In this document: piece after piece, positions 38,650 through 48,234 of the stretch
How the letters are laid out: every line of letters begins with the position of its first letter
Numbering within the stretch: the stretch's first letter is position 1
NCBI GenBank assembly: GCA_016713405.1
Contig: JADJPF010000013.1
Coordinates: 1 to 64,000, forward strand
Reading direction: 5' to 3'
Length of the DNA: 64,000 nt
From: Blastocatellia bacterium
Lineage (GTDB): Bacteria; Acidobacteriota; Blastocatellia; Chloracidobacteriales; JADJPF01
Made by a program: the position numbers and the translations under genes
Notes under the pieces: generated by a model
What the model saw: only the letters and a program-made list of their open reading frames with translations
Told to the model about the DNA's origin: nothing
Databases searched by the model: none

Positions 38650-40893
38650 CTATTTTGCTAGTAGTTTTCCTAGGCTTTCTTGCCAGTCTAGTTGTAATTT
38701 ATCTACTTGCAAATTGAGTATTTCCTTTTGCTCAATCCTAACGGTAAAACTATCTTTACAAGTTCTCCCAAGCGGAGTAAGTAAAATACCATATTCTTTA
38801 GCTAACTCTTCTATTGCTAACAAATTATCAAATTTTACAGAAACAATTATCCTGGATGGAGATTCACCAAATAATGTAGCAGCTAAAGAAATATCTTGAA
38901 ATGCTGTTAAATCTAAATCTATTGATGCTCCAATTATTGGGCTATTTCCTTGTGTCATTAGGCAACACTCAGCTAAAGCAACTAATAAGCCACCATCAGA
39001 AACATCATGAGCAGAAGAAACTAAGCCTCTATTAATTGCTTGTAGACAAAGCTTTTGAACTTGCTGTTCATAACTTAAGTCTAGTTTTGGTACTTGGCCG
39101 ATGATTTGACCGTAAATAGTTGATAAATATTCGCTTGCTCCTAAATCTTCTTTTGTTTCTCCTAAAAGTAAAATAATTTCATCTGTTGCCTTAAAGTTGC
39201 TAGTAATTAAGTTTTTAAGGTCGTCTATAAGTCCAACCATTCCTAAAACTGGTGTAGGGTAAATACCTTGGCCTTCAGTTTCATTATAAAAACTAACATT
39301 TCCTCCTGTAATTGGAGTTGAAAAAGCTTGGCAAGCTTCAGTAATACCATCTATTACTTCACTAAATGCCCACATAACTTCTGCACGTTCTGGTGAGGCA
39401 AAATTTAAACAATTTGTTGCTGCTAAAGGTCGCGCTCCAGTTACAACTAAATTCCTGCAACTTTCTGCAATTGCTAGCTTTGCTCCTTCTTTTGGATTTA
39501 ATTGACAATATCGCCCATTCCCATCTAAAGACATTGCAATTGCTTTTCGTGTCTCTTTAATACGAATCACTGCCGCATCTGACCCAGGTAAAACTATAGT
39601 ATTTGTTCTTACCATATAGTCATATTTCCGGTAAATCCAACGGCGAGAAGATAAATTAGGAGAAAACAAAAGTTTAAGAAATACGTTTTCCACGTCTGAT
39701 AAACTTAAAGAATACTTTTCTTTAAGTTCTGTAGCAGAAGGGTAGGTAATTTCAACGGCTTTTATTGGACGTTGATAAATAGGTGCTTCGTCGGTTAAAG
39801 CTTTGTTTGGAATATCTGCAACTAGTTCACCATTATAAAAAACTCTTAAGTGTTTAGTGTTTGTTACTTTACCAATTACTACTGCATCAAGTCCCCAACG
39901 GGTGAAAATATCGATTAATTCGCGTTCTCGACCAGGTTGAGCAACTAAAAGCATTCGTTCTTGGGACTCAGAGAGCATAATTTCATAAGCTGTCATTCGC
40001 TCTTCACGAATAGGGACTAAGTTTAGCTCTAAGTCAATTCCAGTTTCGCCTCGTGCGCCCATTTCACAGCTTGAACAAGTTAGGCCAGCGGCCCCCATAT
40101 CTTGAATACCAATAACAGCACCAGATCGCATAGCTTCTAAACAAGCTTCTAGTAGCAATTTTTCTAGGAAAGGATCACCAACTTGTACTGTTGGGCGTTT
40201 TTCTTCTGTAGTTTCGTCAAATTCGGCTGATGCCATTGTTGCTCCGTGAATACCATCACGGCCAGTTTTTGCCCCAACATAAATTACTGAATTACCTAGT
40301 CCGCTAGCTTTACCTAAAAAGATTTGATCTCGTTTCATTACTCCTAAAGCAAAAACATTAACTAAAGGATTTTTACTATAGCAATTATCAAAATAAACTT
40401 CTCCGCCAACCGTAGGACAGCCAAAGCTATTTCCATAATTAGCAATTCCAGCAACAACTCTGCTCATTAAATAGCGGTTTTGTGCTTCTTCAAGCGAGCC
40501 AAAACGTAGGCTATTTAATATAGCTAGTGGTCTAGCTCCCATAGTAAAAATATCTCGTAGAATACCACCAACTCCAGTTGCCGCGCCTTGAAATGGTTCT
40601 ATAAAGCTTGGGTGATTATGAGATTCAATCTTAAAAGCAACGCACCAATCACCGCCTATATCAATAATACCTGCATTTTCTCCAGGCCCTTGAACAACAG
40701 ACTTGCCTTTTGTTGGTAGTCTTTTTAAGTGGATTCTAGAAGACTTGTAAGAGCAATGTTCAGACCACATTACAGAAAAAATACCTAATTCAGTTAAATT
40801 AGGCTTACGAGATAAAAGAGTCTCAATTTTTTGATATTCCTCATTACTGAGGCCGTGATCAGCGATAATGGCAGGGGTAATTTGTTCAGTCAT
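38650..40893 (-). CDS. purL: Phosphoribosylformylglycinamidine synthase subunit PurL (small type)
   Basis: 747 residues, the size of the PurL that works with separate PurS and PurQ. Signatures: EHCSYKSSRIHLK, GPGENAGI, FKIESHNHPSFIEPFQGAATGVGG and RDIFTMGARPLA in the first half; DMGAAGLTCSSCEMG; TGGNVSFYNE and SSAHDVSDGGLLVAL in the second half. ATP-dependent fourth step of purine synthesis, with glutamine-derived ammonia supplied by PurQ. No other pur gene is in the window. It lies 19 bases after the acyltransferase start on the minus strand. Confidence 0.96.
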   Translation of the reverse strand: MTEQITPAIIADHGLSNEEYQKIETLLSRKPNLTELGIFSVMWSEHCSYKSSRIHLKRLPTKGKSVVQGPGENAGIIDIGGDWCVAFKIESHNHPSFIEPFQGAATGVGGILRDIFTMGARPLAILNSLRFGSLEEAQNRYLMSRVVAGIANYGNSFGCPTVGGEVYFDNCYSKNPLVNVFALGVMKRDQIFLGKASGLGNSVIYVGAKTGRDGIHGATMASAEFDETTEEKRPTVQVGDPFLEKLLLEACLEAMRSGAVIGIQDMGAAGLTCSSCEMGARGETGIDLELNLVPIREERMTAYEIMLSESQERMLLVAQPGRERELIDIFTRWGLDAVVIGKVTNTKHLRVFYNGELVADIPNKALTDEAPIYQRPIKAVEITYPSATELKEKYSLSLSDVENVFLKLLFSPNLSSRRWIYRKYDYMVRTNTIVLPGSDAAVIRIKETRKAIAMSLDGNGRYCQLNPKEGAKLAIAESCRNLVVTGARPLAATNCLNFASPERAEVMWAFSEVIDGITEACQAFSTPITGGNVSFYNETEGQGIYPTPVLGMVGLIDDLKNLITSNFKATDEIILLLGETKEDLGASEYLSTIYGQIIGQVPKLDLSYEQQVQKLCLQAINRGLVSSAHDVSDGGLLVALAECCLMTQGNSPIIGASIDLDLTAFQDISLAATLFGESPSRIIVSVKFDNLLAIEELAKEYGILLTPLGRTCKDSFTVRIEQKEILNLQVDKLQLDWQESLGKLLAK

Positions 40894-40996
40894 AATATAT
40901 TAGAAAAATTAGGGAGTAAAAAAACAGATTATTATGACGGCACTTACCTTAAAAGACAACCCAAGCTGGCAAAATCATAAATTTTTACTGGTATAT

Positions 40997-41869
40997 TTAT
41001 TTAATTATTTGTTCGTTTTTTGTAAAAAGTGTCATGGTATTAGCTGGGACAAGTTGAATACCTTCTTTATCTAATGCAGCTTTAATAGCTAATTTAGTTT
41101 GTGTAGAAATTATACCTAAGCCAAATTCAGGTTTTACCCAAAACCAAACTTCTAAATTAATAACATTAGCTGAAAAAGAGGTAATACTAATGGAAATAGC
41201 AGGATCTTCAGTTATTTCCTCAAAATTTTTGAGAGTATTAAGGACAATATCTTTTACTTGTTCAAAAGAGCAACTATCATCAATTGGTAAGTTTATTATA
41301 ACTCTTCGAGAGCTTTGCAAGGAATGTTTTACAACCACAGCACTAAAAACTTTTGCATTTGGAATAGCAACTTCTTTACCATCAACTGTTTTTAGAATAG
41401 TGGCACGTATAGCTAAATCTTCTACAATGCCTTCAAAAGTTTCTATTGTTACTAAATCGCCTATCTTAAAAGGTCTTGTAGAAAGTAGAACTACGCCAGC
41501 AATAAAATTAGCAATTATGTCTCTTATTGCAAAACCAAGTGCAGCACCAGTCAAACCAAGTGCGGCAAAAAGTGCTGCTGCATCAACATTTAACACACTA
41601 AGAGTTACTGCTAGACCGACTAGCCAAACTGCTATGCCGCCAATACGCACAACGAGGGATTGAATATTTTGATCTGCTTTAGTGGTTGCCATTGCACGGC
41701 TAATTGTTCTACGAACAAAGCGTGCTAGCAAAAGGGTAAGAACCAGTATAAGAAACGCAGATCCTATTTCTGGGATAAAGCCAATTAGACGTTTCCAAAC
41801 CTGGGTAGAAGCTTCAGTAATTTGCTTAGAAATATCTTCTAGCGTTTGTTGTACTAAAATTAAAAACAT
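40997..41869 (-). CDS. Small-conductance mechanosensitive channel (MscS family)
   Basis: 290 residues. Three membrane segments end in the pore helix ALFAALGLTGAALGFAIRDIIANFIAGVVLL, followed by the cytoplasmic beta domain (RPFKIGDLVTIETFEGIVEDLAIRATILKT, then KEVAIPNAKVFS) and an alpha/beta domain. This is the minimal three-helix MscS architecture of the inner membrane, releasing solutes on osmotic downshock. Confidence 0.92.
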   Translation of the reverse strand: MFLILVQQTLEDISKQITEASTQVWKRLIGFIPEIGSAFLILVLTLLLARFVRRTISRAMATTKADQNIQSLVVRIGGIAVWLVGLAVTLSVLNVDAAALFAALGLTGAALGFAIRDIIANFIAGVVLLSTRPFKIGDLVTIETFEGIVEDLAIRATILKTVDGKEVAIPNAKVFSAVVVKHSLQSSRRVIINLPIDDSCSFEQVKDIVLNTLKNFEEITEDPAISISITSFSANVINLEVWFWVKPEFGLGIISTQTKLAIKAALDKEGIQLVPANTMTLFTKNEQIIK

Positions 41870-41890
41870 AGTTTTTAGCTTATAAAATAC

Positions 41891-42055
41891 TTACTCTAAC
41901 AACTCAACGATTTCTTTATGATTTTGTAATTTTGCAATATCTAAAGCCTTTTGACCATTAGAATTTTTTAATTTTGAACCAATTCCTTTAGATAAGAAAC
42001 TTAGCACTATATCAACTATTTGTTTTTTCTTATAGTCACTATAATATTTTTCAAT
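41891..42055 (-). pseudogene. Ankyrin-repeat remnant
   Basis: A minus-strand frame of about 54 codons reads VDIVLSFLSKGIGSKL then NSNGQKALDIAKLQNHKEIV, which is the end of one ankyrin unit and a nearly complete last unit. A stop closes it at 41891, but another stop lies just upstream and there is no start, so it is a truncated or frame-broken piece of an ankyrin protein. Confidence 0.5.
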
Positions 42056-42079
42056 AGCGTATTAAAGGTAGGAATATAA

Positions 42080-44321
42080 ATGTTAAGTCAATGGTTAAGT
42101 GAGCTAAAATCTGCTACAGAACTGGAAGTAAAGCTAGATTTAATAGCTAGAATTGGTGAACTTGGCGAACTAGCAAAACCAGCAGTTCAAGACCTGCTGC
42201 CATTACTTGATCCTGCAAATCCAGAAATTTTTATAGCTACGGTAGAAGCACTAGCCAAAATTAAAGATTCAATTGTTTTACCTAAGTTAATAGCTTTGGC
42301 TAAAGATGAAACTTTAGAAAATAAATTAAGAAAAACAGCCATAAAATTTTTATCAATATTTAAAGATAATTCAATTATTCCAGATCTAATTTCTTTATTA
42401 TCTGATAACAAAGTATTTATTTGTAATCAAGCAGTTAAAGCTTTAGCAAAATTTAAGAATGATTCACAGGTTTTTCTAGCATTAACTAATTTATTGCCAA
42501 ATACTAAGACACTGGTTCAAAACAGCATTCTTAAAATTTTAGTTAAATGCAAAATTTCTAATGTAGTACCTTTTTTTATTTATACTCTTAATAATTCTGA
42601 TGAGAAGTTATTTAATAAATTAGTAATGTTGTTAAATAATTATAAATATAAAGATTTAGTGACTAATATAGTCCAACAAGACCCAAATTTGATAAATAGG
42701 CTTTTTGTTGAACTAGAAAAGAGTTTTGACAGCTTTAGCTATTATAATCCTATAGTTAATTTAATTAAGCGTTTTCCAGAACAAACACTTATTCCAAGGC
42801 TAAGAAATTTACTTTATAGCACTAAAGAAAATGCTCAGTTTTATGGGGCATCAATTGCGAAAGAACTTAAAATAGACGAGTTAGCACCAGCTTTAATCAC
42901 TAATCTTAATCATCCATCAAGGTATGTTCATAGCCAAGCAGCAGAAGCATTAGCAAGTTTTTCTAGTATCAGCATTTCAGAATTTGAAAAAGACAAATTT
43001 ATAAATTCTCTTATAAATATATTAGAAAACAATGAATGGAATTATGCCTTTAATCAAATAGTTGAAAACATTGAAGATGAATCTATTAAGGCAGAATTTA
43101 CTAATAAAATCATTAATCTGATTTCTAGAAGCGATGAAAATATACAAAGAGGAATAATAAGTATATTAGGAAAATTAGAAAAATTTATTAATAATGCTCA
43201 AACTATAGATTTATTAACTTCAATGTTAAAAGACACTTCTAAATATTCTATAGATTTACGTTGCTCTATAATTGAGCTATTAGGAGATCTAAAAATTACT
43301 GAATTTGTCCCTAAATTAATTAAATATTTAGAAGGCTCTGAGCAGATAAGAGACAGTGCTGCTTATGCTTTAGGGCAAATTCAAGACCCTAAAACTATTC
43401 CATACCTAGTTAAATTACTCAATAAATATAAACAATTAAAACTCTATAAAGTTTTAGAAGCTTTAGCAAAATTTCCAGATAAAGATGCTCTTTCTGCTGT
43501 CATCGAACAAGCTAAAAACCCAAATATTCATTATGTTTTTAGATTAATTTCAGAAAATCCTTCAAAAGAAGCCTCTTTAGCTATCCTGGATGCCTTAAAT
43601 CATCCTAATGATGAGATAAAAGAAGTTGCACTAAATTATGTTCCTCAGCTTAACAATATTAGTAAGATTGAGATAAAAAAAGATTTTAGTACCTTTAACT
43701 GGACATAAAAAACTTGCTGTTAGAAAAGCGGCATCTACTGCATTATCAAGACTTGATATACCAATAGATTTTAATGATCCTAATATTATATTTATTCTAT
43801 CTGCTAAAGTTAAGTATTCTTATAATGAAAGAGATGAAATTGTTAAACTAATAACTAGTTATAAAAATAGAATAGGTATTATACTTAATTTAATTGATGA
43901 TTTTTTTCTTGAAATTTCACAAGCAGCTAACAAATACTCATATGAGCCAAATATTTTGTCTTTTGTAATCTGTTTGCTGTTAAAGAAATGTAAGGGACTT
44001 GATAAAGAAATTGCTCAAAGCAATGAGAAAAGCTATAAAGCTAAATTTATCAAATTCTTAGAAAAGAAAGATATTGATTTTAAGGTATATGCTATTAATA
44101 TAATTGCTGAACTTAAAGATCCTGAATTTATATCTATTTTAAGAAGTTGTTTAGAAAGTGACCATCCTTATACTCGCCTAGCAGCGATTAAAGGACTAAC
44201 AAAAATAACGGATAACAACTTAAAAGCTGATTTAATTAAGTTTGTAGAGCAAGGTCAAGATAAAAACGTCCGAAAAGTCGCTATTGCTGCACTTAAGTCT
44301 TTAGCTTGGCAACCAAATTAA
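42080..44321 (+). CDS. HEAT-repeat protein, one frame break
   Basis: About 748 residues across two frames. The frame from the ATG at 42080 stops at 43708; the next frame continues from about 43692 (VPLTGHKKLAVRKAASTAL) to 44321. The whole protein consists of HEAT/PBS-lyase-like helical repeats such as RDSAAYALGQIQDPKTIPYLV and RLAAIKGLTKITDNNLKADL. No enzyme domain, signal peptide or membrane segment. It is probably a cytoplasmic scaffold. The repeat-rich part is very AT-rich and the break may be an assembly error. The next gene starts six bases later. Confidence 0.82.
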
Positions 44322-44327
44322 AAATAT

Positions 44328-44852
44328 ATGCCTAAAGGAAAAACTCATGACAAAATTAGCTTTTTATTAGTTTTGCCAACTTTTCTAGCTACTTATTTTT
44401 ATACACAAGACTTAAATTTAAGTGTTTTAGTAACAATATTTATGTTATTTGGCGGGCTAATGTTTGGCCCTGACTTAGATATTAATAGCAAACAATATCA
44501 GCGTTGGGGGCCGCTTAGATTTTTATGGCTACCGTACCAAAAAATTTTTAGCCATAGATCACCTTTTACACATGGTATTTTTTTAGGAACTTTAGTAAGA
44601 ATAGGATACTTTTTTCTAGTTATAACTCTAGTCACTATAATAATTAGCTATGCTTGGTTGATTTTTTATAGTAAAACACCTGACTTAGAAGGGTTAATAA
44701 TTCAAAATACTAATCAAATATTAATTTTAGCAAAAGTGATACCTAAATATTACTTAATGGGAATGCTAATAGGTGTTTGGTTAGGTGCAGCTAGCCATAC
44801 AATAGCGGATCTACTTACTACGGCTTTTAAACAAATTGTTAAATCACTTTAG
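44328..44852 (+). CDS. DUF2227-like putative metal-binding membrane protein
   Basis: 174 residues. The pattern is MPKGKTHDKISFLL at the start (conserved His), GPDLDINSKQYQRWGPLRFLW, FSHRSPFTHG and GAASHTIADLLTT, with four hydrophobic segments between. This matches the DUF2227 group, in which conserved His and Asp residues suggest metal binding in the membrane, related to membrane-bound hydrolases of the LexA-independent YdjM type. It directly follows the HEAT gene. Confidence 0.72.
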   Translation: MPKGKTHDKISFLLVLPTFLATYFYTQDLNLSVLVTIFMLFGGLMFGPDLDINSKQYQRWGPLRFLWLPYQKIFSHRSPFTHGIFLGTLVRIGYFFLVITLVTIIISYAWLIFYSKTPDLEGLIIQNTNQILILAKVIPKYYLMGMLIGVWLGAASHTIADLLTTAFKQIVKSL

Positions 44853-44862
44853 CTGGATGTGT

Positions 44863-44868
44863 TATAAT
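44863..44868 (+). promoter_or_regulatory. Extended -10 promoter upstream of the 44914 gene and hflX
   Basis: TGTTATAAT gives a perfect -10 hexamer with an extended TGn. The -35 region is weak (TTAAAT-like). Transcription would begin near 44875, about 40 bases before the GTG start. Confidence 0.5.
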
Positions 44869-44913
44869 GGCAGTTAAAAGCGTACCTTCAATTGAGTTCT
44901 GGAGGTCACGCTA

Positions 44914-46464
44914 GTGAGTTCTGAAGACTCCGCAAATCCAAAATTATTACAAATTTATAAACGAGTATTAGCAGATTTTAAGTTAATTTGGTCAATTAAA
45001 GATCATTATGAAACTCTATCTTATAATTTAGGCGATGAAGATTTAATGCAGCCACCTTTTGATCTAAATCGCTTATATGGAACACTAAAAGTTTTATATG
45101 AAGTAATCCAAAAAAATTCTTCTCCAGCACTTGTAACACGTCTGGAGTCTGTAGCACATGAAATAGTTGCTACTAATGAGTGGTTTGATCAATTAGATAA
45201 ACATGTTTCTCCTTATGATTTAAGAGTTTATATTGAACAACATCCAGAGTTTGAACAAACACAACTTAGTTTTCTAGCTAAATATTTTCTTAATAAACTT
45301 AACCCTTCAGCAGATGATTTTGCTAAGGCTGATTATTTGCTAGCTAGAGCATTTTCTTGGGTTGATGATGATGGCATTGCTCATATAAATGTTGAAAGCG
45401 AAGAAAAGCTAGAAGAATCAATAAAAAAACTATTGCCTCGTAAATGGCGTAGTAATACCCCTGTAGGCTCACTTGGTGCAACAGCACAGCTAATTTATTA
45501 TAATGAGCAAATTAGGGCAACCTCCTCTTATGATCAGCTTATTTCTAGTGGAATAATTGGAGAAATAAGAAAATTTAAGAGCGACTTAGGCGAAAGTTTT
45601 TATAGTGGGCAGGTTTTATCTAAATGTGTACAGCTTAATGTAGAAATGCGTAATCGTTTTAATTATTTCTATCAGGAAGAAAGCGAACAGTTAAAGCAAT
45701 TTTCTTTAGCTTTGCTTAATTCAGCAGCAGAAGTAATGCAGGATCCAAATAACCCTATGTCACAAGAAGGGTTATTTTCTGCTATAGAATTTTCCCAGCG
45801 ATCTTTAGAACTTCTAGCAAATGACTACAATAAAACCCAACCTTATATGGAGCGACTATCACAAATTCGAGATATGTTGCAACGTACAGCTATATTGCAT
45901 GGGCTAGATCCATATGCAGTTAGTAAACCTGATGTAAGTAGTATTGCCACAGCACTTAATGAGCGCACTTTAGATGATTTAGGGCAAGTTGATGATACAG
46001 GTCTTCAAGAACGTTTAAGCACGCTTAATGAGCTAATTCGCTCTATTCAAACTGCCCCAAGACCATCAGCCGTAAAAATATTAAACCTAGAACATTCTAC
46101 TTTAGTGCTTTCTTCTTGGGAATTTGACGCTTTTAAGCCTTCTTCTAGTGATAGTTATTTTACTAGGTTAACTTATGATGTATTAAAGCGCAGTGTTGCT
46201 TTAATTGCAGAAATTCAAGAAAACTTAGCATTGTATCGGCTTCATACAGATACAACACAACTTGCTAATTCTTACTTAATGAAATTAAACTTTTATGTAC
46301 TACAAGCACAAAAAATTGCTGAAGAGCTAGAAAAGGAAAGCGTCTCTGCTAGAGAGCGTCAACAAATTGATGCTGCTTGTAACCTTTCTGCTACTAGGCA
46401 AAAGCTTTTAGATAGTTGTAACCGAATTAAACCTATAATAGAAAAAGCTACTACTAAGGTTTAA
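44914..46464 (+). CDS. Helical protein of unknown function upstream of hflX
   Basis: 516 residues from a GTG start at 44914 with GGAGG eight bases upstream. The protein is strongly alpha-helical and charged, with no signal peptide, membrane segment or catalytic motif I recognise. Segments such as LLQIYKRVLADFKLIWSIKD and QIAEELEKES-like helices near the end suggest helical bundles. It stands about 20 bases before hflX and probably shares its transcript from the promoter at 44863. Confidence 0.75.
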   Translation: MSSEDSANPKLLQIYKRVLADFKLIWSIKDHYETLSYNLGDEDLMQPPFDLNRLYGTLKVLYEVIQKNSSPALVTRLESVAHEIVATNEWFDQLDKHVSPYDLRVYIEQHPEFEQTQLSFLAKYFLNKLNPSADDFAKADYLLARAFSWVDDDGIAHINVESEEKLEESIKKLLPRKWRSNTPVGSLGATAQLIYYNEQIRATSSYDQLISSGIIGEIRKFKSDLGESFYSGQVLSKCVQLNVEMRNRFNYFYQEESEQLKQFSLALLNSAAEVMQDPNNPMSQEGLFSAIEFSQRSLELLANDYNKTQPYMERLSQIRDMLQRTAILHGLDPYAVSKPDVSSIATALNERTLDDLGQVDDTGLQERLSTLNELIRSIQTAPRPSAVKILNLEHSTLVLSSWEFDAFKPSSSDSYFTRLTYDVLKRSVALIAEIQENLALYRLHTDTTQLANSYLMKLNFYVLQAQKIAEELEKESVSARERQQIDAACNLSATRQKLLDSCNRIKPIIEKATTKV

Positions 46465-46486
46465 TTATAAAAATAGGAGAATAATT

Positions 46487-48211
46487 ATTAGTAACGTTTA
46501 CGGAAATATAAAAGGATTAAAGCCAAATCAAATGCGCCGTTTAGAAAAAATTTATCAACGGCGTATTCCTCCTAAAGAAATTGTAACACAAGATTTTGCT
46601 AGGCTAATGACAGAGCTATCTCATGAAATTGGTCGTCAAATAGGGGTCTTAGTTAATCGTAGAGGACAAATAGAGTATGTAATTGTTGGAGATGCCAAGA
46701 AAATAGAACTACCTGACTTTAAGCGTGTACGTGCTGGTGAAGAACGTTTTCGCGGCCTTCGTTGTCTACATACTCATTTATATAATGAACCATTAACCCA
46801 GGATGACTTAACCGACTTAGCTTTGTTACGACTAGATTTAATGGCAGCTATTGAAGTAGATTCTAAAACTGGTCTACCTGGTCTAGTCAAAGCAGCACAT
46901 TTAATGCCTATAGATGAAAGTGATGATTTGCTAGCAAATTCACAAAATAGTAACTGGGCGTTTTTAGATCCTCGGCCCCCTTATGAATTAACAGAAGATT
47001 TTTTAGTTTTAATTGAGTCTTTAGAAGAAGAATTTGCTCGTCGTTCTGCTTCACAAAAGAAAATGGCTGGCAAAGATGGAGCTATTTTAGTTGGTGTTAC
47101 AACTGATGGTTTAGCCGAAGCTCAAGATTCAATGGATGAATTAAAAGAATTAGCTCGCTCTAGTGGTATTGTTATACTTGATAGCATTTTACAACGTCGT
47201 CACGAATTAGACCCTAAATATTTAATTGGTAAAGGTAAGTTAGAGGAAGTAGTTATTCGTAGTATGCGTTTAGGTGCAAATATGATTGTTTTTGATAAAG
47301 ATTTGTCTCCTGCACAAGTGCGATTAATAAATGAAGCAACGGACTTAAAAATAATTGATCGTAGCCAATTAATTTTAGATATTTTTGCCCAACAAGCTGC
47401 AACTAGCGAAGGAAAAATTCAAGTTGAGCTAGCACAATTAAAATACTTATTACCTCGTTTAACAGGTAAGGGAACGGAAATGTCTCGTCTTATGGGTGGT
47501 ATTGGTGGACGTGGGCCGGGGGAAACAAAGCTAGAAGTTGACCGTCGCCGAGTTCGTGAAAGAATAAAAATGCTTGAGCAGCAATTAGATAAAATCCGAA
47601 CTGCTCGCCAAGCTCGTCGCGCTAAACGTACTCGTAAGGGTTTACCAGTAATTTCTATTGTTGGTTATACTAATGCTGGTAAATCAACTTTACTTAATAC
47701 TTTAACTAATAGCGATGTACTAGCAGAAGAAAGAATGTTTGCTACTCTAGACCCTCGTAGTCGGCTATTGAGACTGCCACGTTTACAAGAAGTTGTTATT
47801 AATGATACAGTTGGATTTATTCGGGATTTACCAGAAACCTTGTTAGCAGCTTTTAAGGCGACTTTAGAAGAAATGGAGGACTCAGATTTATTAGTACATT
47901 TAGTTGATGCTGCTAATCCACGTTACTTAAATCAAATCGCTTCTGTAGAAAAAATATTGTTAGAACTTGAGTTAAATAATTTACCTAGAATTTTAGTGTT
48001 TAATAAATGTGATTTGGTAGCAGTCAAAGAAGTAGAAAATTTATGTAGATTACATAATGCAATTGCAATAGTTGCTTCTCAAAAGCAAAGCCTAGAAGCA
48101 TTATTAGAAAAGATTGATCAACAATTAGGAAAATTGTCTTTATCATCAAATAGTTTATTAAATGATTCTAGCAGTGATGTTGGGATAATTTTTTCCGATA
48201 TGATTAACTAA
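46487..48211 (+). CDS. hflX: GTPase HflX, probable ATT start
   Basis: About 574 residues. The G domain has GYTNAGKSTLLN (G1), NDTVGFIRDLP (G3) and NKCD (G4). The N-terminal HflX part contains the glycine-rich GGIGGRGPGETKLEVDRRRV and LDSILQRR. It is a ribosome-associated GTPase that rescues stalled ribosomes under stress. The first ATG is at 46532, but 15 codons before it read ISNVYGNIKGLKPNQ, which is the conserved HflX N-terminus. That stretch begins with ATT at 46487, seven bases after AGGAG. The true start is therefore probably the ATT, or an ATG changed by mutation or error. Confidence 0.92.
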   Translation: MSNVYGNIKGLKPNQMRRLEKIYQRRIPPKEIVTQDFARLMTELSHEIGRQIGVLVNRRGQIEYVIVGDAKKIELPDFKRVRAGEERFRGLRCLHTHLYNEPLTQDDLTDLALLRLDLMAAIEVDSKTGLPGLVKAAHLMPIDESDDLLANSQNSNWAFLDPRPPYELTEDFLVLIESLEEEFARRSASQKKMAGKDGAILVGVTTDGLAEAQDSMDELKELARSSGIVILDSILQRRHELDPKYLIGKGKLEEVVIRSMRLGANMIVFDKDLSPAQVRLINEATDLKIIDRSQLILDIFAQQAATSEGKIQVELAQLKYLLPRLTGKGTEMSRLMGGIGGRGPGETKLEVDRRRVRERIKMLEQQLDKIRTARQARRAKRTRKGLPVISIVGYTNAGKSTLLNTLTNSDVLAEERMFATLDPRSRLLRLPRLQEVVINDTVGFIRDLPETLLAAFKATLEEMEDSDLLVHLVDAANPRYLNQIASVEKILLELELNNLPRILVFNKCDLVAVKEVENLCRLHNAIAIVASQKQSLEALLEKIDQQLGKLSLSSNSLLNDSSSDVGIIFSDMIN

Positions 48212-48234
48212 AAAGATAGTTATTTAAGATCAAA

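Noticed and set aside
44328..44852. Direct assignment as a LexA-type or phosphatase enzyme
   Set aside because: Only the His/Asp pattern of DUF2227-like proteins is visible; no activity can be assigned.
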